Below, in pieces: positions 12,776-24,728 of a stretch of DNA of 64,000 bases (positions are counted from its first letter, which is position 1; every line of letters begins with the position of its first letter). The translations under genes were made by a program, and so were the position numbers. This DNA is from Hofstenia miamia (lineage: Eukaryota > Xenacoelomorpha > Acoela), in the NCBI GenBank assembly GCA_004352715.1, contig SCFE01000032.1:1121193-1185192 (forward strand), written 5' to 3'. The notes under the pieces are model-generated. The model saw only the letters and a list, made by a program, of their open reading frames with translations, did no database searches and was not told the origin of the DNA.

Positions 12776-14547
12776 TAGCCAATGAAACAGGGATATTTCC
12801 CAACGAAATTTCATTCATTATTCGATGACGCAATGAGAAAATATATTTGGGGTGCAACAACCGACACAAAATTACGACAAATTGAAGAACAGCCATTGAT
12901 AACTACGAAAGCATTGATAAAAAGAAAAATAGCGAAAACAACTGAAATAGTCGACCAGATGAGAGATAAAAATATCGGACAAATCACGACAGCAGAGACA
13001 CGTCGATTTACGAAAGAAAATCTGAGGTGTTCATTTCTAAAAATAATAAAGAAAGCTGAAGAGATGTCAAAAGAATGCAGCATGAAACCGGTAGAAATAC
13101 TCGAGATAACGATTAAAACGCAAGCAGAGAAGAAAATAGAAGATGATTTATTAACAAGCACAGACATAATACTCTCACCAAAAACTCAGGAGCGCATGGA
13201 TCGAATAAATATAGAAAAATGGGGAAACATAAGTCCTGCAAGCACAATTGAATTGGTTGATACTGAAGACAAGCGATATCTGGTGGAAATAAGAATACGA
13301 GAAGAAGAAACGAAGATAACCACAAGAAATTATCAGGTCATAAAGCAAAATCACACGGTGGCGACAATGATATTGATGTTTACCGAACCCTTTACAAAAA
13401 CGGAACTTACAGAATTACTTAAGCCGTATAACCAGCTAGCAGTGGATGCAGAATGCATAACATCATGAATAGAAATAAAACCAGACATCGTAATGAAACT
13501 AAGCAGAAAAGGATTACACAGAGATTGTGGAGAAAATTGCAAGACGTGAAAATGAACTACCCAGCAACAATAGGAATGGCGACAGCACCAATAACATCGG
13601 GAGATTACAAAACAATTGAGGCGAATGTGGAAACAAAAATATTTAAAGTGCTCGCCGCCAGAAACGGTATCAATTCCGATGATACTACCCCGATGGAGAC
13701 TACTGAAGGACAAAAAAATAACCAAGGGATTCTTGCATGAATTCAATATATACACAAATACGAAAGAGAAGGCGAAACAACTAATTGAATCAGAAGCATA
13801 CATGAAAACAAAACGAATAATGATTCAAGAAGATATAATAAGGAACGCATCTACGTAGAAGGAACAATTACTCCATACGATCTGTATAATGAAGAAAAGC
13901 CAATAAATATACAACTGAAAGAATTAAGAGACAAAATAGAAAGAAGGTCATTGAAAACAATTATATTATTCTCAGAAGTGAACGACATCGTATGGATTTA
14001 CATGTGGAACAAAGAGTATAGATATTATGACGTATCAAAAAGGGTAGAGATAATAACAATGATTCGAATGAATAAAAACGACCCTGATGAAATCACGGAA
14101 GAAAAGATAAAAAACAACATGAGTTTCTTTTATAAAGATGTAGAGAACACAAAAAGCCTTCTAAATGTATTCAAATTTTTCTATCCTAATACTCGGTTAA
14201 AAGAAGAACTCGCTCATACTAGTAGAGCAGATGCTCTAATGACATTGATGATTAGTATCAAAGGATTAAAGTTGTATAAAAAATTCTATCCGCTGTTTAA
14301 AGAGAAATTAAATGAACTAAGGCAAGTAAAGTCAATCACGGAGTCAATTCAGAAAACAAAGATAATCAGATATGCGGAAACAACAACAACGGAAAAAGAG
14401 ACAGTGCTTAAACTCACGAAACAACCGGAATTCGCAAAATTAACGCGGGAACAGCCACAAGCAGAAACATTAATTAGGAGAGCGGATACAATAGTTCATG
14501 GAGAGCGAGCAATTCTAAAATCGACGCAAGCTGAGGGAGGCGTGTAG
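12776..14547 (+). pseudogene. ORF3 (pol C-terminal extension) of element D, 3' half, broken
   Basis: Unrecognised retrotransposon protein, homologous along its length to ORF3 of elements A and C. In order, the frames show IANETGIFPNEI, then after a 1-base shift KYIWGATTDTKLRQ (12838), then NQLAVDAECITS ending in TGA (13466), then MNYPATIGMAT (about 13553), PETVSIPMILPRW (about 13655), ITPYDLY (13868), IILFSEVNDIVW (13957), RYYDV, FFYPNT, ELAHTSRADALMTLM and the end VHGERAILKS. The final open stretch (13951-14547) is 198 codons and ends on TAG overlapping the 3' LTR start. At least three frameshifts and one in-frame TGA break it. No signal peptide or membrane segment is seen. Function unknown. 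Confidence 0.8.
14527..14542 (+). promoter_or_regulatory. Polypurine tract of element D
   Basis: AAGCTGAGGGAGGCG lies directly before the 3' LTR start TGTAGCAT, the position where plus-strand DNA synthesis is primed in LTR elements. The ORF3 stop codon overlaps the LTR, so the tract is also coding. Confidence 0.7.
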
Positions 14548-15964
14548 CATAATTCAACAAAGAACAAAACTACAGCAAAGAAACTACGATCGAATCACAT
14601 ATTAATTGATTTCATTAATTTTGTACTTTATTGAATTAACAAAAAACCAAGTCATGTGATTTGAATTTGTAATCAACTTTGTAAAACAATTATTTGCCAC
14701 CTTAACTTTTTGACAAATCACATGTGGACAATAAAGCTCCACGTCGATTTTGATACCNNNTCATGTGATTTGAATTTGTAATCAACTTTGTAAAACAATT
14801 ATTTGCCATTTTAATTTTTTGACAAATCACATGTGGACAATAAAGCTCCACATCGATTTTGATACCACCATATTAATGCAGAACTTTTTCTACGTTGGCA
14901 ACACAATAACGGTGACAGGTATTTGTTTAAGGATAAATATGTTTATAAAACTTTGCTATAAATGTGCAAAATGCAAAAAGAAATGTTGATGGAGAATAAA
15001 CTCCTTATTACTCACTTATCTTTTGTTATCGGTTTGATTATTTATTAAAATGCACAGCTAGGCATTTCATGTTTGTAACGATCAACAGGCTGTTGCGAGG
15101 GGTTAAAATAGTTGTTGCCTGATCGAAGCAATACATCTAAGTTATGCATAGGTATAAGGGTTTTTACTTATTGCCTAGCTGGCCATCGATTGCTTGCGGA
15201 ACTACATGTAGTAACAAATTCGCAATAAGGCGAGATCGCCAACTTTAGGAGTGTTAGTTATTAACTATCTTATTTTAGATCCAAATTACTACGGTATTTG
15301 ACCCATAACGAGACCGAAAATGACCTTGTGTATATTAATGTTATTTTATATCTACTAGTTTTTACCGTAGGTTAGGTAGCTGCTCTTACTTGTATATAGT
15401 TTTAACTCTTTTTTTATTTCGTTGCAGCTAGTATCCGTACTTAGTGATTTTATTTATATCTTATATGTACGGTAGGGAACTGCTGCATTATTTAGTAATT
15501 AGTTTTTATTATCAGCAGTTAGTGAACGGTTGCGTAATTATATTGTTTAAGTTACACATTAATGAGAATGAGATATTAAGTTGAATAGTGTCCTTTCTTT
15601 ATTATCACCTAGTTAGGGTAAACATAATAAACATAGTTCCTTGAGAATGAGCTGAGTTGATCGATGGATGGAACCTCACTCTGTTGCACCTTGGTGGATA
15701 GCTTCTTGGTGATCTGATACCGCTTCGGGCAGTGGGCCCATTGTTAACTGGAGTATCTCTCATACAGTTACCTAACAATGGCTGTTACTTGTTACTCTTA
15801 TATTATGGATGCTAAATATAGTTTTGGCATATACAAAGAGATAGTGTACATGAGACAATGAAAGTTAGATTAGTTAGACCTTATCCCGCTTTAAAGAAAC
15901 TAGTTCACTATCTCTAAATAGCACTGAATTAATGCACATCTTCGGCTTGGGTGATGATTCTACA
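14543..15964 (+). repeat. 3' LTR of element D
   Basis: Begins TGTAGCATAATTC and ends GATTCTACA. It has a TATA-like TTTATAAAAC near 14942, an AATAAA at 15626 and a hairpin word GCTTCGGGCAGTGGGCCCA at 15722 that is shared with LTRs F and H. Positions 14652-14757 and 14761-14866 are two near copies of 106 bp separated by three N. They differ at a few bases, so this may be a true tandem duplication poorly joined in assembly. Confidence 0.85.
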
Positions 15965-15968
15965 CTAG

Positions 15969-17250
15969 TTGCAGGCCACCCTTTTTCAAAGAAATTAAAT
16001 CATTAATTGTAATAGTGTAGGATTTAATCATGTAGGACTTAATCGTGTAGGACATATTTCTTAGGACTTATTCCTGTTTGACTCATCATGTTCCCCTTGG
16101 TAATATCAAACAATTATAAATTATATATTATACAGTACTCACTACTCATGTTAATTTTCGTTACTCTAACTTAGACTGACAATTTAAGGGTTAGCCCATG
16201 AGATATTTACAGTTGCCTAGTTACACTTTGTATATATTGAGCATAAGCAGTGCAATAAGCGAAATTTCGTTAAGGAAAAAACAATGATTTATTTGCAGCT
16301 TTGCAACAATAAATAAATGCTATCCAATAAGTTTTGTAATAAATAAAATTAGTTGAAACTTAACATCCAATAATTTACGAAATATATCAAAGATGTTATA
16401 ATTTTAAACATTTTATACATAATTATAATTAATAAATTGCGATTTTTGGAAGAAAATACATTTGAATAGCTTAATTATATATACTTAAACTATTCTAATG
16501 TATTATCTTTCAAAAAATCGCAATTTTTGAATTATTATTATATACTGTATACAATGTATAATTCCGTATATAATAATTTGGAGAATATATTCTACAAATT
16601 ATTATGCACTGAATTATACTTTTATTCTGAAATGGCATCTCAATGTAGTCTCATGAGATGTATCAGCGATAACCTAATGAGATAACTGTAGGACATCAGC
16701 ATCCTAAAAGCGTCTCACTAGGATATGAGACATTTGCGACATCAATGGGATAAGACCATTTTTAACCATTAAGAAAAAAATTTAAAAATACGTTAATTGT
16801 CTTTTTTTTGTTTTCAATACAATACGCTCTGTTCGATGCAAACAATAATAATGACAAAAAACATTGGAAACATTTTTTTACTCTGCCTCAATCTGCTTAG
16901 TAAAGTTTTGTAAAACCTCAAAATAATGTTGTTATCAAAATGTTTTTTTCTTGAAGGCACTTTATGAATTTCAGTATTTATCCCCATTCAATTAATACAG
17001 TATTAATTAATCAGTATTAATAGACATTAGACATAATGTATATCAATAATAGAGATAATTTAACAATTTTGTTGAAATCAATATACATATACAAAGTTAT
17101 TCTGTAGCAATCCATTTATAGATTACCATTATGGCCATATTTTTTAACTTATTATTCACATTGGTCATTACGGTACGGTATCCATAATATTGTAACATAG
17201 TGGTATGTACCATATCATAATCGGCACTTCTGCATCAATCATCAAAATGC
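15969..17250. other. Intergenic stretch with a long imperfect hairpin
   Basis: No reading frame was recognised. The notable structure is the inverted repeat listed at 16435-16525. Confidence 0.5.
16435..16525. repeat. Inverted repeat, arms about 35 bp
   Basis: The left arm AATTGCGATTTTTGGAAG...GAATAG pairs with the right arm CTATTC...CAAAAAATCGCAATTT across a loop of about 20 bp. Weaker complementarity continues outward to about 16405 and 16560. It could be a foldback element or the core of a MITE; no target duplication was identified. Confidence 0.7.
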
Positions 17251-17258
17251 GTGATGAT

Positions 17259-18276
17259 TAGGGCGAACAAAATTAAAAAAAGTCAAAATTGAAATAAAGG
17301 TAAATATTGTTTAAATATTTAGAAATATAATTGTTTTAATGCAAATGCAAACATATTCTAAAAATTCTAAAGTCAAAATAAAGTCAAAAATTTACAAAAT
17401 TTGGAATTAGTTAAAAAATATTTGAAATCCTATTTGTGGTCAAATTTTTAGCTCAAATTTTTTGAAAGAGAAACAACTTATGAATGATTTTCATAAAAAG
17501 ATATTAAAATCATATAATTCAAGAAATTAATAACATTTTTCAATTTGAAAAGGATTTGATGAAATTTATTAGTTTAGCATTATTTTGTATTAAAAAGTTT
17601 AAGTAGGAGAAAGAATCTACCTATAAGCCTTGGCCCTCATTTCCAATTTGTTTATAGCTTTTAAAAATATAAATTTCTTAGTTACATAAACATAAGAAAA
17701 TATCATTCACAATTTTTAACTATTAAAATAGAGATAAGTAGGAGCAAGCATTTAATTATTATATATTAATATTTTGCCAATTTTTAAAAAAATGACATTA
17801 CTAAGGGTGTCATTGTTGAGAGATCAAAAATGGCTATCATATCAGTGATGCAATAATGCAAATTGCTATTACATGAATTGGCTTGTAAAGTGCTGAATCA
17901 ACCTCAATTGTGGATGCTTCGCAGAAATTTGAAAATTATGTATTGCAAGATTTAATGGATAAGCGGTACAATCAGTTCATTAAGTCTTACAGAATATGGA
18001 TTGCTGAAAATAGCAAGTGCTTGCTTGCTTCCATAGAATGTTTCTTTTCAATGCTAAAATCATGCTTAACAATAACAATTTGAAGGACAATGTACCATCC
18101 AATATTGGTGCTTCTTCCTACATAGCTGATTATGTTTACCAAAGAAAACATGAATTTTACAAAAGCTAAGAAATCTTTAGGTCAATTTTTAGGTTAAAAA
18201 ATTACGTTTTTAAGTCAAAAAAGTAAAACTTTTTGGGTCAAAATTTCAAATTTTTAGGTAAAAAAAATCGCCTTAG
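17259..18276. mobile_element. hAT-like DNA transposon remnant with 8-bp target duplication
   Basis: GTGATGAT lies at 17251-17258 and again at 18277-18284. Inside it the ends are TAGGGCGA (left) and, read inward on the other strand, TAAGGCGA (right), followed by similar A/T-rich sequence. Eight-base duplications and short imperfect terminal repeats of this form are the hallmark of hAT elements. The inner kilobase is AT-rich. Around 17900-18170 it holds decayed coding-like sequence (for example FENYVLQDLMDKRYNQF on the plus strand) that I cannot assign to a conserved transposase block. Confidence 0.72.
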
Positions 18277-18427
18277 TGATGATAGCAATCGTTGAAAGAA
18301 ATTGATTATTTCAAAATAACATAGTAATAAAGACATTTTCAATATAATACATAATGTTCAAATTTTTTTATAATATATTGTATACAGTGGTGGTGAATAT
18401 ATGTCCAGGCTTGCTACAATGCCCCTA

Positions 18428-18487
18428 ATCACAAGGATATATTTGCATGGGCTCCGGCAGGGCCTATGCTAATATATACTTGTGATC
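18428..18487. repeat. 60-bp hairpin resembling a small-RNA precursor
   Basis: ATCACAAGGATATATTTGCA pairs with TGCTAATATATACTTGTGAT around a short GC-rich loop; three mismatches in about 25 pairs. Size and shape fit an animal microRNA precursor, but a foldback repeat is equally possible. A second small hairpin (GGAGGC / GCCTCC) follows near 18505. Confidence 0.6.
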
Positions 18488-18489
18488 AC

Positions 18490-21400
18490 GAGTGTCGCTA
18501 AATGGGAGGCGTGGGCCTCCTCCGAGAAAGTGTCAGCTATATAGAAAAGTTTCTACTGTTAACAAATTTTACTAGTTAGCATATGAGTCTGTTGATATGT
18601 TATTTAACAATATATAATTTATTATTGCTACGGGACAACACTTCTAAGGTAATTCCATTAACTCAAGCTTTTTGAAAATGATACGAGATTTGAGAAAATG
18701 GGCTTAGAGAATTTTTGTAGTCGATACTGCTAATAAATATATATTTCTTTTAAATTTCATAACAAATTTGTATGCTCATATAAAATAATGATATAAACGT
18801 TTTTAATGACTTATTTGATATTTAACACTATACAATGTATGGTTAACGTGCTAAGCATTTTCTTTCCACGTCGGGCTCTAAAAAGGTGGAATCGGATAAA
18901 AAATTTTAAGATCCAATCCGATCAGTATCCGAGATTTGAAGATCCGGATCTTATCTTATCCTAATGATTAAAAATTAAGGATTTTTAGATCCTAAACGGA
19001 TCCGAGTTTATACTAATAATAGCGAATTCATATTTTTCAATTACAAATAAGATTTTTCAAGTGCTTAGATTGTGATTATTAATAGGTACAAAATGACATT
19101 CAATTCAGGCCCGGATCCACGAAGGATTAGAAGGGACGAGCTCCCTTGGAAGGTAAGGCAACCCCCTTGGACAATAAAGCTAAGAGCAAAATCAGCATGA
19201 AAATAAATTTTTTAACCCTTTCTTGCATTCCGGTTACATATATTGCAAGTGCTTAGGCCTATGAATCTCCAGAACACTTTCATCTCTACTGCTTATATCA
19301 TTCTGGACACAAATGTTACCAGTATAGTTTATGACCATTAGAGGGAACTGGGATAGTTTGTGTCTAATAATCCTAAAATACATGTATATTTTCAATTTTA
19401 TGGTTTTGGCTTGAAATAAAAAGTTCTATGCAAGAAAAGGTTAACTTTGTTCTATATAATGTCGTGAAATGCATTTCTAAGGTCAATTTTTTCAATATTT
19501 TCCAAAAATTTTCTCCCCAATCTTAGTCACTAATTTGATCACTAATAGATTTTCCTAAATCAGACAATCCTGCGTACCCACATGCATACAACCAAGACCT
19601 GCAGTAAATACGTCCTAGAGAACGAAAATGAGTTCGAAAATGCACTTAAAATATCATGTTGCATTACATGCAACATGATATTTTAAGTAACCAAATCAAG
19701 TAAATTGCTATATTACACTTTTCCATGTTTTTTGATGATCACAAAATCTACATTCAAATAAAATCAATTGTTTGATGTGCATTGACAGTGCAGAATGTGC
19801 AATAGCACAAATATAGATCTAATTTTGTATTTTGAAATTCAGCAATTATCAAAACTTATCGTAATTCTTTCTTTGTAAAACTGTAATTTGTCTGTTGTTT
19901 ATTTCGAGGTGAATGTAATGATTGTAGGTTTACAAAAGGGAGAGAATTTTGTGATATTCTATATTTTAAAGACTTGAATAAAATTTTAACAAATTCGCTA
20001 ATTGCAAAAATATTTAATTGCTTCATTTCGTTTTTGTACTGCAAAAGTAGGTCTTGATACAATATAAAATTAAAATAATGCATATTCATCGTAAAATTTA
20101 AGCTTTAAGGAATGTCGAAATTACCATCAACCCTTCCTAAATTCATGTCAACCCTCTTAGGTGAAAAGCTGGCAACAGGCCTGTTATTAAATATATAAAA
20201 TGTATATAATACATGCATTTTTGGATCCGAGTTTCGATCCTATTCCATCTTTCTCTGAGGGGTCCGCAGGGTTCTTATACTCATAGTAATCTGAGTTGTT
20301 TCTTTTGAAAGCCGAAAACTAAATTTCTATTTTGCCTACTGGTTGTTGTGCTTTTCATGTCTGCATAAGCGTAGCATCTATTTCATAAGTAAAGATGTAC
20401 ATGATAAGGGAAATCTGTAAATTCCGCGATTTTCTCTCTGCCTTACACCACTGTCTGCAACTTTATATGTAAGAGAAATTATGACAATCAATGAGATAAA
20501 CAAAAACTTCCTTTACGATATTATTGTATTCATAAATCTCCTGCATATGGCAACATTTCAAAATTTAGAATTTTAAAAAAAAAATTTCAATAGCTACATA
20601 TAGATTTTCATATGGAAGAAATTTAATTATCAAAAATCCATGTAGGACAATGCATTTTTCTCCTTTCCACATTCTCACAAGTAGTAACTTATGTATGTAT
20701 ATGTATATAGTACTGTGATTGCAGTCGCGTATTCTCAATATGGGTCCTAGATTTCAAAACATGAAATCATCAACTCAAGTCAATTTGTGTCTCGGAATTC
20801 TGAAGCATTTCATACTAATTATTTGTTATTTTTTCAGAATGAAGATTGACATTCAATCGGATGCTACTGCAATAGTCTCCAACGAAATTGGTTTGAACTT
20901 TACAAAATGCTGAAAGTTTCTTTTAAGCCATCTAAATTTGATAATTTTAAAATGGCTTTAAACAACAAAAAAATACTTTTTGGTATGGGTAATTATAATA
21001 GTGATTTAAGAAAGATTTCAAAATATTTCCTATTGTTAGCCAAAAAGAAACTTTTAATCTTTAATATAGTTATAGTTTTATGAACCGATGGCTCATCATG
21101 AGATCCATTAGCTTAAAGCAGAACACAACCACTGGATACATAAATGGTCCAATGCTAAGCACTGCGTTAGAGGATTGCAAGGAAATCTTCTATCATGCAA
21201 TTTACAAACACTGAAAACATGAAAATCTTATGTTGCATTCTGACAACTACTGCAACCCTAAGCGCATTCTCTAAAACCTGAAGAATTTTAAAGAATATCT
21301 GAGATCAACAACAATTAATGAAAAGCTTACTGTTTTCACTCAACCATGTAGGCATCGACCATTTTTATTAGAAAGCGAATCAATGCTATAAGCATGGAGT

Positions 21401-22883
21401 TCTGCTATTATAATAGCATCAGAATCTATTAGGGCTAGAATCAGGGGCGCAACTAACTTTAAATTTTAGAGGGGGCATATTATTTTGTTACGACTTCAGG
21501 AGATGCTATGCTTTTCTCTGCAATTCTGCGTGCTACACTGCGCATTATTATGCACAATTCGCCAGTATAGTAATTATTTTATATGTATTAGAAAATAAAT
21601 GAATTTTTAAACATATACCGGATGAATCATAAGTCACATCAACTTTACTTCTAAAAGAATATCAACATACTAAAAGCTTGAATGCAATAAATTTAAATAT
21701 CATGTTAATACAATTGTACTACAAAATATTCGTGAACCAAGAAAAAATGCTGCAATTACTTTGATTTGAAACGCGTAAAAATTATATATTAATGACAGTT
21801 TCTTAAATTTTTCAGCAGTTTCGAGGCTGTTCAATGAAATTATAAAATGATTTTTTAAGTGAAACACCAATAAACTTGAAGTCTTGAAAAAAGAATAGTC
21901 TATAAGAAAAATTCGAAACGACTCTCTCAACATCTGCACTAACAAAACTCTCTCGGAATAAAACTGAAAAATGCTTGCATTCAGAACATCAGCAATTTCC
22001 AGAAATAGTAGTGATAAACACAATTTTATCCAGGCCTTGATAATCATAGAATTCTTGATTTCAATTGTAAGGGAATCAAATATATTTCAATACTTAGATT
22101 CTATGCTATATTATTACATACATTATTTATAATTTAGTTAATAAATAGTGCAAGGGAGGATAAATAATACAGTACTACAATAAGTTTCATTCTACTTTAC
22201 ATATTTGGAGAGTTGGAATTGGACCGATAATTTATTCCCAAGCCCGACCCGGCCCATTTCAAAATCCCAGTTATTCCACCCAAGAACCCAACCCCTGCCC
22301 TAAATATTTTTCTTTTACGCCACTGATATTGTCTTTTGCTTCATAGAGGCCTAAAAGCACTACACTATGAATTTGCATAATATATTAATTCATATGTTCC
22401 ATAGGTGCGCATCCTTTTAGTCAGTCAACAATGCTAATTCAATTCTATTGAAAATCTATCTGAATTGTTAACTTTAATGTAACAAACGTGTCATACAGGG
22501 TCATAAGTCAGGGGGCTAGGGAGTTCAACCCTTCCTGGAGTAGATGTGAGCCTCTCCTGTAAATGATTGCATTGGACTACCAAATAGTATTGAATTTGTG
22601 CATAAATTTGCATTAAATTGCTCAATTTTTTTTTAACTTTTTGTTAGTTTCTTCTTAAAATTGATAAACGCTTTCATAATAAATAAAATCTCAAAATCAA
22701 AGTGTGAAATGTAAATGAGGTGTATTTCCTTTTTTTATAAATGAAACTGCAAATATTTTCATCTTTTGCTTAGATTTTTATGCAAAACATAAAATGTTAC
22801 CATTGATAGCATTGTAATGTTAAGTGAAGTAATGGCGATTGTTGGCATAACTGACAACGATTATCAATGTTTAATCTCCAGAA
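18490..22883. other. Intergenic stretch with one perfect hairpin
   Basis: No coding region could be supported; short open frames lack any family signal. A perfect palindrome is listed separately at 19644. Confidence 0.5.
19644..19688. repeat. Perfect 21-bp-arm hairpin
   Basis: ACTTAAAATATCATGTTGC and its exact complement flank a 3-base loop (TAC), with arms 19644-19664 and 19668-19688. No mismatch in 21 pairs. Such perfection suggests a recent origin by foldback copying, or selection. Confidence 0.85.
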
Positions 22884-23044
22884 CAGCCTTGTCAACGAGC
22901 CGACATTTCCAAGCTAGGCTCGCCACATAGAATCTTTGAATGAGGCTCGTTTTAGCTCGGTATTTTTTTAAAAANGCTTGCTTTGCCTACAATAGGCGCG
23001 TCTTGGGGTCGTTATATATCAAATACGGCTCGTTGACAAGTCTG
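22884..23044. mobile_element. 161-bp hAT-like MITE
   Basis: CTCCAGAA is repeated directly at 22876-22883 and 23045-23052. Between them the ends are CAGCCTTGTCAACGAGCCG and, on the other strand, CAGACTTGTCAACGAGCCG, a 19-bp terminal inverted repeat with one mismatch. The 8-bp duplication, CAG start and lack of coding capacity fit a non-autonomous hAT element. The interior repeats GGCTCG words. One N lies at 22975. Confidence 0.85.
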
Positions 23045-23052
23045 CTCCAGAA

Positions 23053-24728
23053 ATATTATTATAACTGGGCATGGCAAAACTTAACTGCTAACTTTATACT
23101 GAAGTATATTATGTATTTAGCCTCTTGCATGTAAACAAACTTTAAGAAATGTGAACCACAACAAGAGCATTTATATTCCAAACATTTCCTAAAATTAATT
23201 CTATATAACAATTAAATCTGTGTTTATTTTAATTGGTATATGTATTTCTACACGTTCTACAAAACTTCTGGAGTTTCACTAAAAAATTTTGACAAGTTTT
23301 TAAATGAATTTCATTTAAAATGTTGTTAATTTCTTTTACTCCAACAATTTATGTAGTTTTAAGAAAAATAGTACTTTCCTGCATATCCAATTAATATGTC
23401 CCTTAAAAGAAGAGGTAGTAAATACTAGGACAATTTATGGTTTTTTAAACAAAATAAAATTTTACCTGCATATCCAAGCAGTAGAGACCTTAAAGTAAAA
23501 GGTATTTAATGTACATAAAATATTTGCATTTTTCTTATTAATCTTAAAATGTATGCTTGTGACACATGATAATTGCTTAAGCCAAGATGCTTGAATTGTT
23601 TTCCATGGTTATGTAATCATATATATTCAATTAGGGTGATCTATGCTAGAGTAAAACTGTTGTATATTCAGTGCTGTGAAAATTGTAATCAATGCTATTC
23701 TGAGCCTCCTAAATAATAAGTTCAATTCTTGTTCGGCCTACCCTAATAGCAATAAAATTACATACTTTAAAACATTATAGCTCATTGCATATCCTAATTA
23801 TGCCGCAAATAAGGCTCACATAAATAAAATGTTGTTTTAAAGGAAAATCCAAAATTGTGCATTTCATTAAAAGCTGGCCAATTAATCGGCATGTGTGCTA
23901 AGCATAACGAGGTTGTCTAATTACCACAGGGTGAAAAAATACTAGTAATCAGAATCATCATAATAATAGGTTTGTTTGCATCAATCCCCCTCCCCTTAAT
24001 TACGGAAATCCCTGGCTGAGTATTACGCCATCCTAATAAAATGATACATACAAAATTCTGCAAAATGTGCAAATATTGTTCAAAAACTTTGAAAATCTTG
24101 CATAATATAAGTATTTGCGAAAACTTGAAAAGTAAGTATTCATGGATCTTGTGCTAGATGGGACGAGTCAATTCGCGGATCATGTTATTCCTCCAGTCAG
24201 GTCGGCTAGCGGGTAATTGCTAAAGGGTTTGGGTCTGTAAGTGTGTCAAATATTGACCCGCTTCCCAAACTGATTTAGACGGAGTATTTTCGTGAACAGT
24301 GCTGCCACAATACGTTTGGTTCAAGCAAAACAAGCAATTATAAAATTACTGCTAATTGATCATTGACATTGAATTTGACAGCCGTTGTAATCAATTATCA
24401 ATTACTATTTGCTGGATCAGTTATCAACACGTAATCTAACAGACCTACATTTTAAACCAACTTTCCATTGATTTGTTTACGTGTATGAAACAAAGAGTGA
24501 GAAAGAGAAAGAGAAAGAGAGCACAATTCTTACCTTTTTTTGTTTTAATAATTTAGGCCATTACTCATTTGTAATTCGTAAGAGTTGTTACTAACTGAAG
24601 TAAAGTTTGCCATAAATGAATTTAACATGCAGTGAAAAGTTATTAAAGATCCTAGCGATGATCAAGATTTTTAAAATATGATAAAATTTCATTCAATTTT
24701 CAGTCTACGATTAGGATATTCTTTTAAT
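23053..24728. other. Intergenic stretch, nothing recognised
   Basis: Contains a short AGAGAA microsatellite near 24494-24520 and a GC-richer patch near 24170-24290 with CGGGT words. No gene could be supported. Confidence 0.5.

Larger units (their letters stand above)
12584..15964 (+). mobile_element. Element D: internally deleted Ty3/gypsy-type LTR retrotransposon
   Basis: The element runs from TGTAGCATAATCC to GATGATTCTACA and is flanked by CTAG on both sides. It consists of the first 192 bp of a 5' LTR joined directly to the second half of ORF3, followed by a purine tract and a complete 3' LTR. The rest of the 5' LTR, PBS, gag, protease, RT, RNase H, integrase and the start of ORF3 are missing. 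Because the duplications are intact, the deletion came after (or during) insertion of a full element. D keeps many CpG dinucleotides, so it is relatively young. Confidence 0.88.
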
